NCBI GenBank assembly: GCA_963801045.1
Contig: CAWDDC010000003.1
Coordinates: 558,001 to 622,000, forward strand
Origin: JACCWP01 sp963801045
GTDB lineage: Bacteria > Actinomycetota > Actinomycetes > Propionibacteriales > Nocardioidaceae
Reading direction: 5' to 3'
DNA: 64,000 nt
Shown: one piece after another, positions 1-9,512 of the stretch
How the letters are laid out: each line of letters begins with the position of its first letter
Numbering within the stretch: position 1 is the stretch's first letter
Notes under the pieces: generated by a model
What the model saw: only the letters and a program-made list of their open reading frames with translations
What the model was told of the DNA's origin: nothing
Databases searched by the model: none
Made by a program: the position numbers and the translations under genes

Positions 1-641
1 CGGGCGGGACGTACGTGTCGGCGGTGTCGCCGTGTGCGTAGCAGTCCCACGCGAGCACCTCGACCAGCTCGGCGGGCGGCGCGTAGTCGTGCCAGTCGCG
101 ATCCGGACTCGGCGCCACCGTCCAGCACATCAGCACGACGGTGGCGTGCAGCCTGGGGTTGTCCGCCTGCTCGGCGAGCTTCGCGACGTGCGTCCACGCG
201 GCGACGGAACTCGGCCGCCGAGAAGTCCCCGGCCTCGACGTCGTCCTCGGGCTCGTGGAAGTAGACCCAGTAGGTGTCCCGGTCGACAGGCGCCTCCGCG
301 AACCACGCTGCGAGCTCGTCGTCGACGGCTCCGCTGCAGCACCGTCGCGGGTGGCGCCTTGAACGAGACCACCAGCGGGCGGTCCCCGACCTCGGTCTCG
401 AGATCCGCCCAGCTCGGCGGCAGACCCTCGGAGTACAGCCGGGCCACGTCGATCGGACCGTACGTCCCGTCCACCCGCTGCAACGCGTCGGCGGGAGTCT
501 CGCCGGGCGCCTGCCACACGGTGGAGCCGAACAGCGTGTCGGACTCGTCGCCCGGATCCCGCGTCACTGCACGCGAGCGAGCAGCCCAGGACGAGCAGCG
601 CGCTGAGCAGCCGGGTCCCCCACCTGCCTGCCCAGCCGCAC
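1..641 (-). CDS. Clan GH-A glycoside hydrolase-like lipoprotein (partial, frameshifted)
   Basis: This is the first of four related genes. The C-terminal part lies beyond the left edge of the window. A GTG at 641 follows a GGGAG ribosome-binding site. After correcting one extra base, the protein begins with a hydrophobic signal containing VLGCS, which suggests a lipoprotein. Later blocks read SDTLFGSTVWQ, VARLYSEGLPPSWADLE, VYFHEPEDDV and VLMCWT...DWHDY...VLAWDCY. The HEPE glutamate is in the position expected for the acid/base of clan GH-A TIM-barrel hydrolases. Frameshifts lie near 620, 555, 335 and 235. The substrate is not evident; a surface polysaccharide made by the adjacent locus is an inference. 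GH26-like is the closest guess and the family is uncertain. Confidence 0.6.
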
Positions 642-732
642 GACTCCCTACCACTACGTCAGCGTACGTGGCACCATCGGCCTGCCTGGCCGCTTCAGCC
701 AGGTCGGTCGGCTCGACGCCGGAGCGCTGTGC

Positions 733-1724
733 TCAGCGCTCCGACGCCGAGTCCGCTACCACTGATTGCTGACCACGTGACCTCCACGCGCTGCGCGACG
801 GGTCGTCGTGCAGGCGGTAGTCGGTGCCGACGTCGCTGTCGAAGTAGCTGACGAAGCGGCCACCGTTGCTCGCGGGCGAAGTTGGCGACGCCCCGCAACC
901 ACTGCGCCCGACCGGAGCCGTCGTCACCGCGGACGATGATGCTGCCGAGCTCGGCGATCCCCCACGGCTTGCCCGTCGCGTTCGACACCCGTACGACATC
1001 GGCGAGCATGTCGGCGGGCGCGCGGTAGGCCGCGTTCACGTGACCGCCGTTGTAGCAGTCGAAGCCCGAGCAGGTCGATCGACGTCGGGGCCTGCGTAGT
1101 AGTCCTGCCACTGCCGGCCGGAGTTCCGCTCGAGGGTCCAGCACATCAGGATCAGGGTGGACCGCAGCCGCTCGTTGTTGGCCTGGTGCTCCAGGTTCGC
1201 GAGGTGGCTCCACGCGCGCCGGTAGGTGTCCGGGTTGAGCTGGCCGCGCTCGTGGTCGTCCTCCGGCTCGTGCCACAACGACCAGCGCGTGACGTGGTCC
1301 CGTGGGTGCGTTGGCGAACCAGTTGCGGAAGAACGCGTCGTGCTGACCGGCGACGATCTCGTTCAGCGGCGCCTTGAAGGAGACCAGGGCCCGGGTGTCA
1401 CCGATGTTGTTCTGGATGGACGACCACGACCACGGCATTCCCGGGAAGAACATCCGGACGACGCCGGGCTGACCGTACGTGCTGCGGACCCGCTCGAACG
1501 CCTCCGCGGTAGCTCTCACCCGGCCGCTCGAACACCGTGCCGCCGAAGCGGGCCGGGTAGATGCGGGCCGCATTGTCGGCCGCCGGCGCGGCCGGTCGTC
1601 GGATGGACTTCTCCTGTGCAGGCGCTGCGGTGGCAGACCCTGGGCCTGTGCTCAGAAGCCCAGCGATGAGGGCGAGCCCTACGGCCGCCGGTCCTAGGCA
1701 TCTGCGAACTCGTGCTTGGGGCAT
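733..1724 (-). CDS. Secreted clan GH-A glycoside hydrolase-like protein (frameshifted)
   Basis: This is the second paralogue. The ATG at 1724 follows GAGGAG and encodes a classical signal peptide (MPQARVRRC, then a hydrophobic stretch, then ATAAPA). The mature blocks are RFGGTVFERPGES, VVRMFFPGMPWSW, WHEPEDDHERG, LILMCWTLERNSGRQW, FDCYNGGHVNAAY, WGIAELGSII and FVSYFDSDVGTDYRLHDDPSRSAW. HEPE and AELGS would supply the acid/base and nucleophile glutamates of a GH-A barrel. The frame changes near 1520, 1300, 1075 and 865. The start-to-stop span is 992 bases, the same as the next paralogue. The substrate is unknown. It is probably exported and acts outside the cell. Confidence 0.65.
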
Positions 1725-1829
1725 GCAGGTACAGCTCCTCTCGTCCCCCCGCGACCAATTCCCCTGTGCCTGTCGTGCGGCTCTGTCTTTCCCACGAAGG
1801 CACCGGGGCAAACGTGATGTGACTTACTC

Positions 1830-2821
1830 CTACTGGCGGGTTCTGGGCCAGCTGCTGGAGACCGCGCGTGCCCAGGCCGAGCGTGAGTGCTCGTCCAGCA
1901 ACCGAAACTCCACTCCGATGTTGCTGTCGAAGTACGTGACGAAGCGCGCCTGATGGCCCCGCAGGTAGAGCGACACGGTGTCCAGCCAGGCGGCCCGACC
2001 GGCACCTGTTTCGTCGCCGGTCGCCCGTACGCTACCGAGTTCGGATATGCCGTACGGCAGGTGGGTCTCCTCGCGCGATCGCGAGCACCTCCGCGAACAG
2101 CGATTCGGGGTGCGGTAGACGCCGTTCCTCCAGCCGGCGTTGTAGCAGTCCCAGCCCAGGACCTTGACCGCCCCAGGTGCGTAGTAGTCGTGCCAGTCGC
2201 GGTGCGAGTTCGGCTCGGCCGTCCAGCACATCAGGATCAACGAGGCGCGGAGCCTGGCGTTGCCCGCCTGGGCGGCCAGCGCCGCCACGTGGGTCCACGC
2301 GGCTCGGTACTGCTCGGCGGTGAACGCGCCGCGGGCGATGTCGTCCTCGGGCTCGTGCCAGTAGCTCCACCAGACCCGCACCCCGCGAGGAGCCGACGGC
2401 GAACCAGTCGGAGAGGACCTGGTCGTAGGTGCCGTCGAGCACGCCGACGGGATCGGCCTTGAAGGACACGACCAGCGGGCGGGTGCCGGTCTCGGCCAGG
2501 ATGGACTCCCAGCTCCCGGGGAGCCCCGGGAAGAACAGCCGCAGCGTGCGCAGGTGCCCGTAGCTGGACTCCTGGCGGGCAATGGCATCACCCAGGTCCT
2601 CTCCGGGCCGTCGCTGCGCGGTGGTGCCGAACACCGTCCGCAACGGCTTTGCGCGCGGCTGTGGCGGCCGGTGCGGCCGGCGCCTGCGTGGCGGTCGACA
2701 CCGCGGGTGCGCCGGCGGCACTGAGCGACGGCGTCGCCGCCAGCGTGGGGCTGGTCAACGAGACGCAGGCCGCGAAGGCGGCGGCGGCCAGCAGCGTGCG
2801 GGTGGCGGGATGAAGGCGCAT
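1830..2821 (-). CDS. Secreted clan GH-A glycoside hydrolase-like protein (frameshifted)
   Basis: This is the third paralogue. It starts at ATG 2821 with an SD (CCGGAG) and a signal peptide (MRLHPATRTLLAAAAFAACV...TLAA). The conserved blocks are RLFFPGLPGSWESI, RPLVVSFKADPVGVLDGTYD, SYWHEPEDDIARGAFTAEQY, LILMCWTAEPNSHRDWHDYY, LGWDCYNAGWRNGVYRTP, YGISELGSV and FVTYFDSNIGVEFRLLDE. HEPE and SELGS are the predicted catalytic glutamate motifs. The frame shifts near 2640, 2400 and, as a closely spaced pair, around 2070-2110. An inverted repeat overlaps its leader (see 2822-3013). It is divergent from the fourth paralogue, so the two probably share the 192-base control region. Confidence 0.68.
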
Positions 2822-3013
2822 GACAGTCTCCGGAGGGATGATAAGTACAGAGAGTGACTGTCTATGAACTTAAAGTGACCGATATGTGGCCGGCGGCGGC
2901 GCGCGACCACGAACTGACCGGACGTTTGGTCGTTCCCTCCCCCGGCCACCGCCGCCGGTCATACATTCGGTCCGTCCGGCCACCCGAACGGGGGAGCGTC
3001 GAAGGAGAACCCC
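2822..3013. promoter_or_regulatory. Divergent promoter region between two glycosidase paralogues
   Basis: This 192-base gap separates the minus-strand gene starting at 2821 from the plus-strand gene starting at 3014. Positions about 2836-2895 are clearly AT-richer than the surroundings, as expected for promoter DNA. GACAGTC at 2822-2828 and GACTGTC at 2856-2862 are exact inverted copies. In the minus-strand transcript they would pair and bury the SD just before ATG 2821. On the plus strand, GGAG precedes ATG 3014 by a normal distance. The exact -35 and -10 elements were not assigned. Confidence 0.45.
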
Positions 3014-3951
3014 ATGGCCACAGCATTCGGACGCGGTGATCAGCGCGTTGCTGACCGCGGGGGCACTGGTCGCCGGTGCACTGGTTGCGGGAACGACAGT
3101 CGGCCTGGCACCGGCAGGCGCCGAACCGGCGCCGTCTGGCGGCCGAGGGCGGCACGGCCTTCGGAGCGGTGGTCAAGCCGCAGGGACAGCAGACTTACCA
3201 GCAGGCATTGGCGCAGTCCGAGTCGCGCTACGGGCGTCTCGGCGTGGTGCGGTTCTTCGCCCGTAACGGACCCGGCACCTGGGCCGACTACGAAGCCCGG
3301 TGGGGCGATCGAACGCCGATCATTTCCTTCGGCATCAGTCCGTCGGTCGTGCTGAGCGGATCCAAGGACCAGGCACTGCGCCAGTTCTTCGCCGCCGCGC
3401 CCAGGGACCATCCGGTCTACTGGACGTTCTTCCACGAGCCCGAGAACGACATCGAGCACGGCGCGTTCACAGCCTCGCGGTACCGCGAGGCCTTCGCCCA
3501 CGTGGCTGACCTGGCGGCGGCGGCGAACAACCCGCAGCTGCAGGCGACGCTGATCCTGATGTGCTACACGGTGAACCCCAACTCGGGACGCGACTGGCAC
3601 AACTACTACGTCGAGGGATCCGTCCAGGTGCTCGGCTGGGACTGCTACAACCACAAGTGGCGGACGGGCAGCTACGGCACGCCGGAGAACCTGCTCAGCC
3701 GTGCCGTGGCCACCTCGCAGTCGACCGGCCTCACCTGGGGTGTCGCCGAGCTGGGCAGCGTCCGCGGCTTCAAGGACCCCACCGGCAGCGGCCGCGCGGC
3801 GTGGCTTCGTGCCTGCGGTAGCTACCTGACCACCCAGGGCGCGACGTTCGTCAGCTACTTCGACACCAACGGCGCCGGTACGGACTACCGGCTGCTGGAC
3901 GAACCCTCGCGCGCCGCGTGGGACGAGCTCGTGGTCGACCCTGCTCCCTGA
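3014..3951 (+). CDS. Secreted clan GH-A glycoside hydrolase-like protein (best preserved copy)
   Basis: This is the fourth paralogue, with the body in one frame from about 3150 to the stop. The ATG at 3014 follows GAAGGAG. Two one-base shifts (about 3025-3035 and 3135) separate the start, the hydrophobic signal (AVISALLTAGALVAG...LAPAGAEPA) and the mature domain. The mature part (about 260 residues) shows RYGRLGVVRFFARNGPGTW, YWTFFHEPENDIEHGAFT, LILMCYTVNPNSGRDWHNYY, LGWDCYNHKW, WGVAELGSVRG and FVSYFDTNGAGTDYRLLDE. HEPE and AELGS fit the two catalytic glutamates of clan GH-A after strands 4 and 7. It is a short single-domain enzyme with no visible carbohydrate-binding module. The substrate is unknown. 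Confidence 0.72.
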
Positions 3952-3958
3952 GGAGGGG

Positions 3959-4804
3959 CTAGCGGATCGCGACGTCGATCAGGTCGAGGACCTCGGGGGT
4001 CGCCACGCTGTCCGCCTTACGAGCGAAGAAGTCGCCTGAGGTGGTGAGCGTCGGCACGTCGGCGGGGGTCAGGAGCTCCGGGTGCGGGCGCCCCTCCACC
4101 CAGCGGATGTAGCGGTGCCGCTCCGCTCGGACGGTGAGGTCGTCGGCGTCGTTCAGCAGCAGGGTGGGCAGCAGCGCCTCGTCCGGCACCGAGCACCGGG
4201 CCAGGTAGCGCTCGACGTTGGCCATCCGCCGCCGCTGGTCGAGGACGTGCGAGACCGCGGCTGCCGACAGGTTCGCCCACATGTCGCCGATGAACAGCGA
4301 CGTGCCGTCCCGGAACGGGTGCCGGCGGGGGAACGGCACCGAGCGGCGGTGGCCGGGGATGCGCATCCGCCGCAGGTAGCGCTGCCGGCACCGAGCCTGC
4401 CAGGGGTGGACGTCGGCCCCGGGCTGCAGCGGCACCGGGAACCAGCGCAGCAGCGCGTCGGCGTCGGTGTGCTCGAGCCAGGTCTCGGTCGCGCGCAGCG
4501 ACTGGGCCGGGTAGTCCTGTCCGGAGATCATCAGCAGCCACTCCAGCGAGCTGACCTGCTGGTGGGCGACCTCGAGGCAGCGCAGCATCGCCTGGGCGAG
4601 GTTCATCCGGCCCCAGTCGCAGGGCTGGGGGTCCGGCACCAGCAGCAGCCGGTCGTGCGGGCTCAGCCCGTGCGGCTCGCCCCGCGGATCGTGGTGGACC
4701 AGCGCGACGGTCCGCTCGCCCTCGAGGATGCGGGCGACGAGGCGGTGCAGCAGCGGCGGGTCCCGATGCGAAAGGATCGCCACCACGACCGGCCCACGCG
4801 TCAC
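3959..4804 (-). CDS. Core-2/I-branching (GT14-type) glycosyltransferase
   Basis: The gene is intact, about 281 residues from the GTG at 4804 (VTRGPVVVAILSHRDPPLL). The frame stays open upstream, but that DNA belongs to the divergent gene at 4845. Blocks typical of the 'Branch' family (PF02485) are visible: an N-terminal ILSHRDP strand, VALVHHDPRG, LEWLLMISGQDYPAQSL, a WFPVPLQPG segment, DEALLPTLLLN near residue 210, and RYIRWVEGRPHPELL. Members transfer GlcNAc or xylose in branching reactions, and bacterial ones act in surface glycan synthesis. There is no transmembrane segment, so it is probably cytoplasmic or peripheral. It is the only recognisable sugar-adding glycosyltransferase in this locus besides the initiating enzyme at 15404. 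Confidence 0.75.
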   Translation of the reverse strand: MTRGPVVVAILSHRDPPLLHRLVARILEGERTVALVHHDPRGEPHGLSPHDRLLLVPDPQPCDWGRMNLAQAMLRCLEVAHQQVSSLEWLLMISGQDYPAQSLRATETWLEHTDADALLRWFPVPLQPGADVHPWQARCRQRYLRRMRIPGHRRSVPFPRRHPFRDGTSLFIGDMWANLSAAAVSHVLDQRRRMANVERYLARCSVPDEALLPTLLLNDADDLTVRAERHRYIRWVEGRPHPELLTPADVPTLTTSGDFFARKADSVATPEVLDLIDVAIR

Positions 4805-4844
4805 GCGCTGGATCCTATGCTGGCCGCGGCCGAGGGGAGCATCC

Positions 4845-5789
4845 ATGAGCGGAGCAGCGGTCCCGCCGAGCCCGCGCACCCGGGTCGCGTTCGTCGGCGC
4901 CACCGGTCGCAGCGGCAGCACGCTCCTGTCGCGGGTGCTGGGCAGCCTCCCCGGCGTCGTCTCGGTCGGCGAGCTGCTCTGGATCTGGACGTACGGTGTC
5001 CTGCGCGATCGACCCTGCGGATGCGGACAGCCGTTCTCGCAGTGCCCGTTCTGGACCGAGGTCGGGGACCGGGCGTTCGGCGGCTGGGACCACGTGGACC
5101 CCGAGCGGGCCAACGATCAGCGCCGGCGGTTGACCAGGAACTCGCAGGTGCCGCGGTTGCTCGCGGACCGTCGGCTGCCGGCCGACGTCGACGAGTACGT
5201 GCAACGGCTGGACCGGTTGTACGCCGCGGTGTCCGCCACGGCCGGCGGTGCCGTCGTGGTGGACAACTCCAAGCAGGCCGCCGCGGCACTGCTGGCCCGG
5301 CGCGCGCCCGGGGTCGACCTGTCGGTCGTGCACCTGGTGCGGCGCAGCCACGGCGTGGCCTACTCGTGGACCAAGCACGTGGAAAGGGCAGACAAGGGAG
5401 GCCGGGACATGCGGCGCCGGAGCCCGGCGCGCACGGCGGCGCGTTGGGTGCTCGACAACTCGCTGTTCGAGCTGCTCGGTCGTACCGGCACGCCGCGGGC
5501 GCTCGTGCGCTACGAGGACTTCGTGGCGGCGCCGCAGGTGCAGACCGAGAGGCTGGCGCGCTTCCTGGACCTGCAGGTGCCAGCGGAGCAGATGCCGTTC
5601 CCACGTCCGGACGCCGTCGAGCTGGCGGCCGACCACAGCGTCTGGGGCAACCCGATGCGGCTGCGGACCGGCGTCGAGACGCTGCGCCCCGACGAGGCCT
5701 GGCGTGAATCGCTGTCGGCCGCCGACCGCCGCACGGTGACGGCGGTCAGCCTTCCCGGCCTGCTGCGGTACGGCTACCTGCGCGCCTGA
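4845..5789 (+). CDS. PAPS-dependent sulfotransferase, CxCG/CPFW subtype
   Basis: The gene is intact, 314 residues. ATG 4845 is preceded by GAGGGGAGC. The 5'-phosphosulfate loop is GATGRSGSTLLSRVL near the N terminus. The 3'-phosphate-binding region is VVHLVRRSHGVAYSW around residue 165. A cysteine motif, CGCGQPFSQCPFW, lies near residue 65 and is shared with the genes at 10971 and 11913. A VDNSKQ block and a conserved RYEDFVAAP segment follow. The family transfers sulfate from PAPS to hydroxyls or amines. In this setting the likely acceptor is a sugar of the exopolysaccharide or its lipid-linked precursor. It is divergent from the GT14 gene, separated by 40 bases. The acceptor is inferred only. 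Confidence 0.82.
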   Translation: MSGAAVPPSPRTRVAFVGATGRSGSTLLSRVLGSLPGVVSVGELLWIWTYGVLRDRPCGCGQPFSQCPFWTEVGDRAFGGWDHVDPERANDQRRRLTRNSQVPRLLADRRLPADVDEYVQRLDRLYAAVSATAGGAVVVDNSKQAAAALLARRAPGVDLSVVHLVRRSHGVAYSWTKHVERADKGGRDMRRRSPARTAARWVLDNSLFELLGRTGTPRALVRYEDFVAAPQVQTERLARFLDLQVPAEQMPFPRPDAVELAADHSVWGNPMRLRTGVETLRPDEAWRESLSAADRRTVTAVSLPGLLRYGYLRA

Positions 5790-5837
5790 CCCGCCAACAA
5801 TGGCAAGCACCACCCCATGGTCCTCGTCGGCCACCCC

Positions 5838-7421
5838 CTACTGACGGCGGCGCACTGCCGACCACAGAGCATCCAGCTCGAGCAGACCCCGGAGCCGGTG
5901 GCCACCGCCACGAACGCGATCGTGCCCGCAAACCCAGCCACCAGCAGTCCCAGGATCGTGTCGTCGAGCGCTAGACGGGACAGCGCGGGCAATAGCCCGT
6001 AGGCCAACACGGTGAGCGCCATCGCGGCGAAGGTGGCCCGCCCGAACGGGTTCAAGGACAGGGTGCGGTGCACCTGCCACAGCGGCAGCAGATTGTTGAT
6101 GAGGATGCCGACCGTCCACCCGACCGCAGCACCCATGACCCCGTACTCCGGGATGAGCAACAGGTCCAGACCGACGGTCACGCAGAGCGCCAAGACCGTG
6201 TTGAGCAAGCTGAGAACGCTCCGCCCTCCCATGAGGAGCACGGAATCGACCGGCCCGCAGGCCGTCGCCACGAGCATCGCCAGACACAGCACGACGACGA
6301 CATCGCTCGCTTCGCTGTAGCCCTCACCGAATACCCCGAGCAGCAACGGGGCAAATGACACCGAGACCAGATAGATGGGCCACGACACCAGGGTCAGCCA
6401 GGTCGTGGTGGTGCGGTACAAGGTCTGTGCCCGCTCGCGGTCGTTGAGAGTCAGGAACTGACTGATCCTGGGAGCCATCACCTGCTGGATGGCCTGGACG
6501 AACATCAGCCCGAGAATGGGGAACCGAGTGGCAGCGGCGTAGATCGCGGCGTCCGCCGGACCCCTGATTGCTCCGACGATGACGATGTCGAAACGCTGTA
6601 GGGCGACCGAGAAGATCCGCGACAAGGCGCGGGGAGCCGAGAACACCCAGAAGGCCCTGGCCAGCCCAGGCGTGGTCACTCGCTGCGGGTGCTCGCTCAG
6701 AGCGTCCAGCCGAGTCTGCGAGCGACGCAGGCGTCGCACGATCCACAGCCGGCAACGATCAGGGCCATGAGGTAGGGCAACACCCAGGCCACGAGGACGC
6801 CGACCACTGAACCCACAACCGCGAGGGCGACGACTACCGCTAGGACCTGAACGCTGTTGCGCCCCACTTCTCGATGAGAACCAGCGGCCGCATGGCGTCG
6901 AGCCCACGCGTCGCGGCTATGACGATCAAGTAGACGACCGCAACCGGCAACAGCGGGCTCAGCACGAGCAAGGAGGACGTGAAGGTGTCCGCCGCGGACT
7001 GGTCGCCGCCAGTAGCCACGTCTCCGATTGGCACGGCGAGCAGGGCGATCACGATCGCGAGAAGAGTGCCCATGAGGAAAGCGGGCACGATGGAAATGCG
7101 CATCGTCGCCGTGAGGTCGCGGGCATTGCCCAGTGCCATAGCCTGCGGCAGCGTGCGCAACACGCCGGTGTCGGCACCGATGGTGCCTACGTTCAGCAGG
7201 ATGGTGAACAGGGCGGTGGTCTGGAAGAAGACACCGGCATCGGCCTGCGTGAGGCCGCGCGTGATCAGGATCGGCAGCACCAGGTTGAGCACGGCAGCGA
7301 CCAGGCTGCCGGCGAGATTCACCGCGCTGCCGCGGGCCAGTCTGCGTAGATCCCGGGCGCGAACCTCCTCGTGCGGCGCGTCCGACCCCGTCGCCCCCGG
7401 TGGCGGCACAGGCGTGCCCAT
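5838..7421 (-). CDS. Wzx-type polysaccharide flippase (frameshifted)
   Basis: This is an integral membrane protein of about 525 residues with many hydrophobic helices (for example LAGSLVAAVLNLVLPILITR, ILLNVGTIGADTGVL, FVQAIQQVMAPRISQFL, VGLDLLLIPEYGVMGAAVGW). GADTGVLR and GAAVGW are typical of the MOP/oligosaccharide-flippase superfamily, which moves undecaprenyl-linked repeat units across the membrane. I chose ATG 7421 because it overlaps the stop of the upstream sulfotransferase (TGATG); a GTG at 7451 is the alternative. The frame changes near 6850, 6720 and 5900, giving LWSAVRRRQ at the end. It is the last gene of the long minus-strand polysaccharide operon. Confidence 0.78.
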
Positions 7422-8290
7422 CAGCGGCGCCAGGAGGGGGTCGTCCCCCACCAGCGGGCGAGCCGTTCGTCATAGGGCAGGAAGTGCGCGTCGAGCTCTG
7501 CCCGCAGCGAGTCGGGCATCGGCGACCGTCGGCGGGCGTTGTGCTGCTCGAAGCTGATCCCCTCCGCCGCCGGGAGCCCGAGGAACGCGCACACCGCACG
7601 GAACACCGGCTCCGGCTCGGCGAAGAAGTCGCCGCTGTCCACGACGTGCATCCGGTCGCGACCGACCAGCGCCTCCAGCGCCTCGAGCTGGTCGATGTAC
7701 TGGCCGCGGGTCACGTACGCGTGGTGCTGCCAGTCGGGGCTCTCGTAGCCGCGCTCGGCGAGCATCCGCTCCCGCTGTCCGGCGAGCCGCTCCGGCTCGG
7801 CCTCCACCGCCTCCGGGAACGTCAAGGTCTCGTAGCCGCGGGCAAGCTCGTGGGAGTGCCCCGAGTACGCACGCTCCACCGGATCGCGCAGCAGCACGAT
7901 CAGGCGCACGCCCGGCAGGTCGGCGCTGATCCGCTGCCCCGCCAGCGGGTGGAACATGTAGTACGGACTCGACTCACCGGTCAGCGGCCGGGCCCCGCGG
8001 CGGCGCAACCTCGAGGTCGGGGCCAGCGGGAAGTGGCCCCGGTACCACCGCGGGCCGCGGTCGTACGACTTGTCGAAGTAGTGCACGCCCTTGCGCAGGA
8101 ACGGGCGGGCCACGCCGGGGTGCTGCACCAGCGTCTTGAACATGGACGTGGTCCCGCTGCGCTGTGCGCCCACGATGAGGAAGCCCGGCTGCAGCCGGGC
8201 CCCGGCGGTCAGCTCCACCGTCGCATCCGAGGTACGCCGCAGCAGCCGCCGTCCGACGAGAACGGGCCGGCTGGTCGTCCACCTGCTCAT
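7421..8290 (-). CDS. Sulfotransferase domain protein
   Basis: The gene is intact, 289 residues. The 5'-PSB loop is FLIVGAQRSGTTSMFKTL near residue 40 and the 3'-PB motif is LIVLLRDPVERAYSGHSHE around residue 130. KGVHYFD and GESSPYY are also typical of the Sulfotransfer_1/heparan N-deacetylase-sulfotransferase-like group (PF00685). It lacks the CxCG/CPFW motif of its neighbours, so it is a different subtype. The ATG at 8290 overlaps the stop of the upstream kinase gene, and its own stop overlaps the flippase start, both as TGATG, so translation is probably coupled. The likely role is sulfation of the exported glycan or its precursor; acceptor unknown. Confidence 0.85.
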   Translation of the reverse strand: MSRWTTSRPVLVGRRLLRRTSDATVELTAGARLQPGFLIVGAQRSGTTSMFKTLVQHPGVARPFLRKGVHYFDKSYDRGPRWYRGHFPLAPTSRLRRRGARPLTGESSPYYMFHPLAGQRISADLPGVRLIVLLRDPVERAYSGHSHELARGYETLTFPEAVEAEPERLAGQRERMLAERGYESPDWQHHAYVTRGQYIDQLEALEALVGRDRMHVVDSGDFFAEPEPVFRAVCAFLGLPAAEGISFEQHNARRRSPMPDSLRAELDAHFLPYDERLARWWGTTPSWRR

Positions 8291-9512
8291 CGAGCGGCCC
8301 CTGTCGTGCGGAGATGATCGTCGAGCGCGGGCACCAGCCAGTCTCCCACCCGGCCGAGGTCTGCCCCCGCCTCGTCCTGCGCGTCGCCGAGTAGCGCTCC
8401 GCGAGGGTCAGCAGGTAGGCGCACGCGACGAGGTCGGCGACTGCTGGCGCGAGTCCCAGCGGCGCCAGGCTGACCGCGACGCCGCCCAGCAGGTCGGTCG
8501 CGGCGGCCCGTGGCGTCTGCCCGCGCATGGTGATGGCTTCGTGCAGGTCGTGGTGCAGCAGGTCGAAGCCCGCCGGCACCTCCGTGCCGAACCGCTCCCA
8601 GTCCCACACCGGGCACGGCCCGGCGACGACGGCGATGTTGCCGGGGTTGAGGTCTCCGTGCCACGCGGCGACGGGGACCACCGTCTCCGGGTCGAGGCGG
8701 TCGAGCGCGGCGCCCAGCGGGCCGGCCAGTGCGCCGCATCGACCGAGCCCGTCCTGCAGCGCCTGGCGGTGCGGGTGCCGACCCCACGCGACGGCGGGCC
8801 GGGCGCCGACAGCCGCCACCGCGGCGACCACCTGGACCAGCCGCTCGCGCGCATCGGCACCAGTGAGGCGCCGGGACGGGATGTCGATCGCCTCCATCAC
8901 CAGCGTCTCGAGATCGCGCCAGCGCGTCGCCGCGATCCGACTGGGCACGCGCACCTGCTGGGCGTCCAGGCCCGTTGCGAGCCGCTCGAGTGCGTCTGCC
9001 TCGTGCCGGACCAGGGCACGCGTCAGCGGGTTGTGCCCGACCTTGGCGAAGGCCAGCACCCGCCCGGCGGCGTCCCCGACCTGCAGCACCGGTTTGCGGT
9101 TCGCCCGGGCCGGGCCGATGGGCAGGGTCAGGCGGACAGTGCCGACGCCGAGTGCCTCGCGCAGCGGGTCCTCGACGCAGGCGGCGTCGGCGGGACCGCG
9201 CACGGCGATGCGCAGGCTGGACAGACGCGACGGCAGACCGGTGGCCACCGCGGCGCCGAGACCCACCCTGGCCACCCGGGTACGCAACCGCCGGCCGCTG
9301 AGCTGGCGCCGGAGCGAACGCGTGGACGCCCGGGCACCTGCCGCCGGCACGAGCAGCCGCGGCTCGCGCGCCGCGGGCAGGGCCAGCCAGGTCGCCCTCA
9401 GGTCGGGAGCCGAGGCGTCGCCGCCGACCACGACGCGCAGCGGCTCGGGGTAGAGCACGCCGAGCAGCTGCACCGCCGCGGCCGCCCGGTCGGAACGGGC
9501 AGTGGTCGTCAC
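8287..9512 (-). CDS. Aminoglycoside-phosphotransferase-fold kinase in the polysaccharide operon (frameshifted)
   Basis: About 407 residues from GTG 9512, which overlaps the stop of the polymerase gene (GTGA). The C-terminal half carries the APH/choline-kinase catalytic loop VAAWHGDLNPGNIAVV and the metal-binding segment CPVWDWERFG, with LLHHDLHEAITMRG after it. The N-terminal half has FAKVGHNPLTRALVRHEADAL, which fits the ATP-binding lysine and helix-C glutamate. The frame shifts near 8370 so the protein ends GDWLVPALDDHLRTTGAAR. Family members phosphorylate sugars, amino alcohols or antibiotics. Lying within an operon for glycan assembly, a sugar or glycan acceptor is plausible but not shown. 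Antibiotic resistance is not favoured by the context. Confidence 0.7.

Noticed and set aside
1..2821. Decayed pseudogenes for the three glycosidases
   Set aside because: All catalytic motifs remain in sequence and the same kind of one-base shifts hit essential genes elsewhere in the window, so base errors are the simpler cause.
8287..9512. Aminoglycoside resistance gene
   Set aside because: The APH fold is shared by many kinases and the gene is translationally coupled to glycan assembly genes.
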